Of a DNA stretch of 41,737 nt, positions 37,905 through 41,737 are shown one piece after another; position 1 is the stretch's first letter, and each line of letters starts with the position of its first letter. The translations under genes and the position numbers were made by a program. The notes below the pieces were generated by a model. The model worked only from the letters and a program-made list of their open reading frames with translations. It was not told where the DNA came from and made no database searches. Source of the stretch: an uncultured Gammaproteobacteria bacterium (GTDB lineage Bacteria; Pseudomonadota; Gammaproteobacteria; DRJJ01); assembly GCA_947258795.1 (NCBI GenBank), contig CAMYJU010000027.1, forward strand, positions 4,299 to 46,035. The letters run 5' to 3'.

Positions 37905-38567
37905 TTAATCATCTACACCCATGGATAATTCGGAAAACCTGCCTGAATTATTATCCCAATAATAGGTGGAAACGGGTCTGCCTCTTCTGAATACCCCAAT
38001 TCCTGGATAATCTAAAAAGCGATGACCGGGCATAAGATTGACTTTACCCGGACCTCGGCGCCTGAGGTAGACTAGAATCGGCTTTTTTTTACCCTGGAAA
38101 TACTGTCCGGTATAGGGGTAGACAGTATGTTTGATTGCTCCATTACTCGAATACAAAATCACAAGATCAAGGACCCAGTTATTCCCTCTTTTTTGACCCT
38201 CCTTCAATCTATAAAGCCCAGCAAAATCCATTTTACCGTCTCCATTGAAATCAGCTATTAGACTACAACGTGGATTGTTTCTATGATCGATTTTCTCTTT
38301 TTTTTCCTTTTTATTCGGCAGTACCAGCATGTGGTATTCGATCTCTGGTAATTCCTCGTTTTTTTTATTGCGCAGTTTGGCAGCGCGTTTCTTTCCTACA
38401 GGGATATCGCCAACAAAAGCCACATCCCCTACAGGAGAATCATAAATAGGTTGTAAATTCTTTTTGAAATATTCCTTCTGTTTGTCTGAGAGAACGTATT
38501 CATCACAAGCAAAGGCCAGGCTGCAATTAAGAATTATCACCGTGAGCGATAAAAGAATTCTAAGCAT
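37905..38567 (-). CDS. Exported protein of unknown function with FG-GAP-like motif
   Basis: A 220-residue protein with a signal peptide (LRILLSLTVIILNCSLAFA) before CDEYVLSDK. ADFNGDGKMDFAGLYR resembles the calcium-binding FG-GAP/dockerin-type DxNxDGxxD loop. The rest is basic and lysine-rich, with GKKKPILVYLRRRGPGKVNL. ATG 38567 follows GAGGT six to seven bases upstream; a GTG at 38576 is an alternative. Low GC, like the converging phosphoesterase. It is not recognised beyond this. Confidence 0.6.
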   Translation of the reverse strand: MLRILLSLTVIILNCSLAFACDEYVLSDKQKEYFKKNLQPIYDSPVGDVAFVGDIPVGKKRAAKLRNKKNEELPEIEYHMLVLPNKKEKKEKIDHRNNPRCSLIADFNGDGKMDFAGLYRLKEGQKRGNNWVLDLVILYSSNGAIKHTVYPYTGQYFQGKKKPILVYLRRRGPGKVNLMPGHRFLDYPGIGVFRRGRPVSTYYWDNNSGRFSELSMGVDD

Positions 38568-38576
38568 ATGAGCCAC

Positions 38577-39123
38577 CTCAATAGAAAAAAATAGTTATGA
38601 CAACTTTTTGAGAGATGAGAGTGGAGCGTATTACAAGATTGCCCTATTGAAAATGAATATTCTTAATTAGCACTTACATGTAGGAGTACTAGAAAGATTA
38701 GCAGTCCTTTATCGCCACGTCCACGTTTATTACACAGCCAGGTAACGGTTTTTTACCTTTACTATTTCAAATGACTACTCTGGAGTAGTGGCCTCTGATC
38801 ATCATCCTAATCTGAATGTCATGTAAACCGAATCCCAATCGCGGCCTCTCAACGTATTAACAAACGGAATGGTTGAGTTTGTAAAGTGTCAGTCGAACAG
38901 GTCCATTTTGACGATGCGATTCAAGCTCTCGGCCTGCTCATTTTATAATTTAATTAAAAAGCCCTACTCCCACTCAATTGTAAATGAGCTATTTTTCATG
39001 CTTTAACATCAATGGCTTATTATCACGGTTATGTGACGATACCATGAAAAATACCATGTTCAGAAATTGCTGGTTAATCGCCTGAAATGCGAGGCTATGA
39101 CGTACAGGTACTAGTTCAACAGT
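38577..39123. other. Intergenic region with attachment-like repeats
   Basis: Nearly 550 bases without a supported gene. The right part (38957-39066) is site C described separately. The left part is AT-rich; a minus-strand stretch at about 38890-38940 reads EQAESLNRIVKMDLFD-stop but has no start or context. No terminator was identified. Confidence 0.5.
38957..39066. repeat. Candidate attachment site C with arm repeat
   Basis: CCACTCAATTGTAAAT at 38970-38985 matches the core of sites A and D at 15 of 16 bases and reads TIEWE-stop on the minus strand. About 55 bases to the right lies ACCATGAAAAATACCATG (39041-39058). The whole 110-bp block is related to 40041-40147, including AATGGCTTATT and CCATGAAAAATACCATG(T/C)TCAGAAA. 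The paired ATACCAT boxes look like integrase arm sites. Confidence 0.65.
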
Positions 39124-39441
39124 TTAGGATTCATCATCATCCGATACGTGAATTTTTAGCAACCGCTCGCTACGCCAGACACGAACAATTCTCACCTTCT
39201 GCAAATCGTGTCGGTACACAATGCGAAACGGCGGATGGATGAGTTCTCGCAGGATGGGTTGATTGAACTCGGGCACGACCCGGCCCATATCTGGATGATC
39301 GGTCAGGGACTGGATGCGCTGAAAGACTTCGTTCACCAGCCTCTCCCCGACCTCGGGCACTCCCTGTTCTTCATACCAGGTTCGCACATCTTCAAGATCG
39401 AGCAAGGCGGATTCCGCGAAACTGATCGCCGTCCGTGGCAT
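39124..39441 (-). CDS. ParE/RelE-type toxin
   Basis: A 105-residue protein of the ParE/RelE superfamily: SFAESALLDLEDVRTWYEEQ, a LVNEVFQRIQSLTDHPDMGR helix-and-loop and the terminal RELIHPPFRIVYRHD with VRIVRVWRSERLL strands. ParE poisons gyrase, while RelE cuts mRNA at the ribosome; the sequence alone does not say which. It begins 4 bp after the antitoxin stop on the same strand. Confidence 0.88.
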   Translation of the reverse strand: MPRTAISFAESALLDLEDVRTWYEEQGVPEVGERLVNEVFQRIQSLTDHPDMGRVVPEFNQPILRELIHPPFRIVYRHDLQKVRIVRVWRSERLLKIHVSDDDES

Positions 39442-39445
39442 GACG

Positions 39446-39715
39446 TTATTTCAGGCCAAGCCGCACACGGGCTTCGTCGAGGGAAACCTCGCGCCCTCCC
39501 TCCAGATCCGCCAGGCCCGCGACCACTGCCCGCATGAACTCCCGCTCTTCCTCAGCTTTTTCGTAATCGGAAACTGACTGGACCACCGCCACACCCCGGC
39601 CGCGGCTGGTGAGCAGCACGGGCCGGTGCGCCTCGGTCATGTGCTTCACCACACGCCCCGGGTTCACCTTCAGATCCGTCAAGGGAACCAAATCCTCGGA
39701 AAATTTGATAGTCAT
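39446..39715 (-). CDS. Phd/YefM-type antitoxin
   Basis: An 89-residue antitoxin. The N-terminal half (FSEDLVPLTDLKVNPGRVVK, then PVLLTSRGRGVAVVQSVSDYE) is the Phd/YefM DNA-binding fold, and the acidic helical C-terminus would cover the toxin. ATG 39715 has GGAG six bases upstream; the frame is open further (to 39883) but that part lacks a ribosome site. The protein probably represses its own operon. Confidence 0.88.
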   Translation of the reverse strand: MTIKFSEDLVPLTDLKVNPGRVVKHMTEAHRPVLLTSRGRGVAVVQSVSDYEKAEEEREFMRAVVAGLADLEGGREVSLDEARVRLGLK

Positions 39716-39897
39716 GATTAACTCCAAAAAGACCTTTATTCGGCACTCAGAATAGCACCTGTTATATGAGCTTTCAAGATGTCTGTTAATGCAGAATGGG
39801 ATTAAGAGCTGGGGATCAGGCATCGTGCAAAGTGATGCCTCGGCACAAAACAGGATCAAGGAATGGTGAGCATAGATCGGCAACCGGGTGGCTCCCC

Positions 39898-39918
39898 GAT
39901 ACCATCAACAATACCATC
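39898..39918. repeat. ATACCAT paired box (left arm of site D)
   Basis: ATACCATCAACAATACCATC, two ATACCATC copies 12 bases apart. The same paired arrangement with ATACCAT/GCCAT occurs at 39041-39058 and 40124-40141. This copy is about 150 bp left of the site D core. Confidence 0.5.
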
Positions 39919-39980
39919 AGAAATGAGGACTACCCGACCAGGCTTAGACAAATAATTGATATTCAATGTTCGCTAACTCA

Positions 39981-40147
39981 TTGATTATGTGATCTATGTG
40001 CTCAACGAGCGTATTTACTACTTATTAATCAATAAGCTATTAAAGCCCCTACTCCCACTCGATTGTAAATAAGCCATTTTTCTATTTTATATTCAATGGC
40101 TTATTTTCCTGCTAAACGGTAATGCCATGAAAAATACCATGCTCAGA
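39981..40147. repeat. Candidate attachment site D with flanks
   Basis: The core CCACTCGATTGTAAAT (40055-40070) is identical to that of site A beside tadA. The left flank from 39981 is related to the left flank of site B; the right flank to 40147, with GCCATGAAAAATACCATG at 40124-40141, is related to site C. Having arm-like repeats on both sides, it resembles a junction between tandem elements. The rest of the 39884-40266 gap shows no gene. Confidence 0.65.
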
Positions 40148-40266
40148 AACTTCTCCAAAATGCCCGGAAGTTCGCCAATTGAACGCTGCCACACGACACC
40201 CTAGACCACCTTCCGGATTTGACTTCCAGGCGCATCCTTCCTGTTTCTGCAGCTGATGGATCACCT

Positions 40267-41493
40267 TTAACCGGTTGCGCGCACATGCCCCTGCACGGCC
40301 TCCCGAACAAACCGGGCCGCAACATTGTCATCAACCTCGACGAGTTGCCCAATCTGCTCGGTCACATCATCAACCTTATTCAATCTGGCCGCAGCGTCCA
40401 TCGCACGATCATAGGCCTCCACCACATCGACGCTGGTCACCTCGTAACCCCACCCCTCACTCAACCAGCGAAGGGCAGCTATTGCCGATCCGAGGGCAAA
40501 TGCCGGTTCCGAGTCAAGGTAATCCCTGGCCGCCCTGGTCAGGGTTTTTGGATCACAGGGACTCCGGTTGGCCAGTTCCAATGCCAGATCATAAAACCCG
40601 AGTTCCTTGGCCGTCGCAAACCACTTCCCCTCTTCACCAGGAGTTGTGGCGATGAGGTCTGACAGAATCTGCGATTTATCCTTCATTGGATAGCGTTTTG
40701 CCACTGAGCGAAACCGGGCGATATAGGAATTACCCACCGCAGCACTCAATCCGTAGCGGCGGTAGGCCTCCTCATACAGGCCGGATGAGATCAGGATCTG
40801 CTCGCAGGCCTGGTCGATCACGGAATCAGGCTCGTTCAGTCCCCGCGAGGCTTCGGCATACCGGACTGCCTCCGCCTTCCTGCCCATGGCCAGGAGTGCT
40901 TCTACGCCATAGCGACGGTAATGCCAGGACGGATATCGCGGCAGTTCCAACAGATCGAGCAACTCACCGTAGCGACCTGACTCCAAAAGACAAGACAGAC
41001 ACGCCGTCGCGCCGTGGAAATAGCCACCGGGGCTTGGATCTGACCAACAGGATCGCAACGTGGATACCAACTCGTCCGCCCAGCGGCCGGCGACTTCAGT
41101 AGAGCCACAGATCTCACCCCATCGGTCACTCACCGGGCTGAGGTAGTCGACACCATCATCCTCCATTGCCTGCCAGAGCCGGTCAAGCCAATTACTACGG
41201 GTTTTCTCATCTGCAGGCGCATTAACGACAATCGGTATCAAATCAACCAGCGTCTTGTTGACCGCTGATCCCAGCGCACCACTGGAGCTATCCACGTGTT
41301 CCAGCGCCGGCCAGATCTTTTCCATCAGACGGACAGCGCCCTCTGCGCCAATCAGGGGATCTTTCTTTGCGACTTTCTTGATTTCGGAAACAGCTTCTCG
41401 AAGACGCTGGCACGCCAGCCTTGATGCCTTCCAGCTATAAGCGCCAGACCGGAATCGTGCTGGAAAGGACCACTTATGCGCGCTACGAGCCAT
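40267..41493 (-). CDS. Helical repeat protein of unknown function
   Basis: A 408-residue soluble, almost entirely alpha-helical protein. It starts ARSAHKWSFPARFRSGAYSW and continues with REAVSEIKKVAKKDP, AVRLMEKIWPALEHVDSSSG, GRWADELVSTLR, FHGATACLSCLLESGRYGEL and ATTPGEEGKWFATAKELGFY, a pattern like TPR/ARM-type repeats. I believe related proteins of this length are widespread and unnamed. ATG 41493 follows GAGGG; the in-frame TTG at 41502 is less likely. It begins 11 bp after the antitoxin-like gene upstream, so the two may form an operon with a toxin lying beyond the window. No catalytic motif is seen. Confidence 0.75.
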   Translation of the reverse strand: MARSAHKWSFPARFRSGAYSWKASRLACQRLREAVSEIKKVAKKDPLIGAEGAVRLMEKIWPALEHVDSSSGALGSAVNKTLVDLIPIVVNAPADEKTRSNWLDRLWQAMEDDGVDYLSPVSDRWGEICGSTEVAGRWADELVSTLRSCWSDPSPGGYFHGATACLSCLLESGRYGELLDLLELPRYPSWHYRRYGVEALLAMGRKAEAVRYAEASRGLNEPDSVIDQACEQILISSGLYEEAYRRYGLSAAVGNSYIARFRSVAKRYPMKDKSQILSDLIATTPGEEGKWFATAKELGFYDLALELANRSPCDPKTLTRAARDYLDSEPAFALGSAIAALRWLSEGWGYEVTSVDVVEAYDRAMDAAARLNKVDDVTEQIGQLVEVDDNVAARFVREAVQGHVRATG

Positions 41494-41504
41494 TGCCCTC
41501 AAAC

Positions 41505-41737
41505 TCAGGCAGCAATGGGTTTGGCTTTCTCAATCCGTGCTCGCCGCTTTGGTGTATTTAGCGCTTTCCACAGCTCGTTGCGCTGCTGCAGATTCAACCA
41601 GAAATCAGCGGTATTCCCGAATACGGTCGCCAGCATCAATGCCGTATCAGCCGTGATTGCACGGCGGTTGGTACATAACTCATTGACGGTTTTTCGACTG
41701 ACCCCCATCGCTTCTGCCAGCTGGCCCTGAGTCAGCG
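41505..41737 (-). CDS. HigA-like XRE antitoxin (partial, cut by window end)
   Basis: The last 77 codons of an XRE-family regulator. The helix-turn-helix reads LTQGQLAEAMGVSRKTVNEL, followed by NRRAITADTALMLATVFGNT and ADFWLNLQQRNELWKA, the hallmark of HigA/VapI antitoxins. The frame runs out of the window, so the start and the expected upstream higB toxin lie beyond 41737. The apparent ATG at 41708 is inside the HTH and is not the start. Confidence 0.88.
   Translation of the reverse strand, partial: LTQGQLAEAMGVSRKTVNELCTNRRAITADTALMLATVFGNTADFWLNLQQRNELWKALNTPKRRARIEKAKPIAA

Noticed and set aside
38890-38940. Possible transposase fragment on the minus strand
   Set aside because: About 16 codons without start, context or recognisable motif.

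Overview
The window looks like chromosomal DNA of a free-living gammaproteobacterium, possibly a purple-sulfur or sulfur-oxidiser relative. The lineage call is an inference from gene content: MltF, TadA, OxyR with the C199/C208 pair, FbpABC under a Fur-like box, and type IV pilus retraction ATPases. Gene density is high, and several neighbours overlap or nearly touch. No rRNA, tRNA or CRISPR array was recognised.

Positions 1-16,970 look like ordinary chromosome. They begin with a repeated palindromic intergenic element, then an AurF-type diiron oxygenase coupled to a Sfp-type phosphopantetheinyl transferase. A signalling and motility block follows (2.0-9.1 kb): a PP2C phosphatase facing a gene of unknown function, a HEAT-repeat Ser/Thr kinase, two PilT-family ATPases and an FHA protein. 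Together these form a writer/eraser/reader phosphorylation set attached to pilus retraction motors. Next come a membrane GGDEF-EAL protein, a VanZ-like membrane protein, a class II aldolase, mltF, a metallo-beta-lactamase-fold lipoprotein and tadA.

From about 16,950 onward the DNA looks like an accumulated genomic island. Immediately upstream of tadA, where related genomes carry guaA nearby, only a short stretch reading as the GuaA C-terminal TIEW(E)-stop remains. The same 16-bp sequence recurs, with small changes, near 24,370, 38,970 and 40,055. I read these as attachment-site copies formed by integration at the guaA 3' end. They divide the island into modules: (1) peroxide defence, with oxyR, a secreted katG, a 48-residue small ORF and a cytoplasmic katG; (2) an Mrp-type cation/proton antiporter with three antiporter-like subunits, a Usp fragment, an fbpABC ferric-iron transporter, a secreted phosphoesterase and a secreted unknown protein; (3) a 1.1-kb ParE/Phd-type toxin-antitoxin cassette; (4) an unrecognised 408-residue protein and a HigA-like antitoxin cut by the window end.

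Two OxyR-type operators with exact 4-7-4-7-4-7-4 spacing precede the first katG and the small-ORF/katG pair, each at the same distance from a candidate -10. Broken genes include mrpC (one-base frameshift), a Usp fragment and a truncated antitoxin-like regulator at the island edge. No integrase gene lies in the window.
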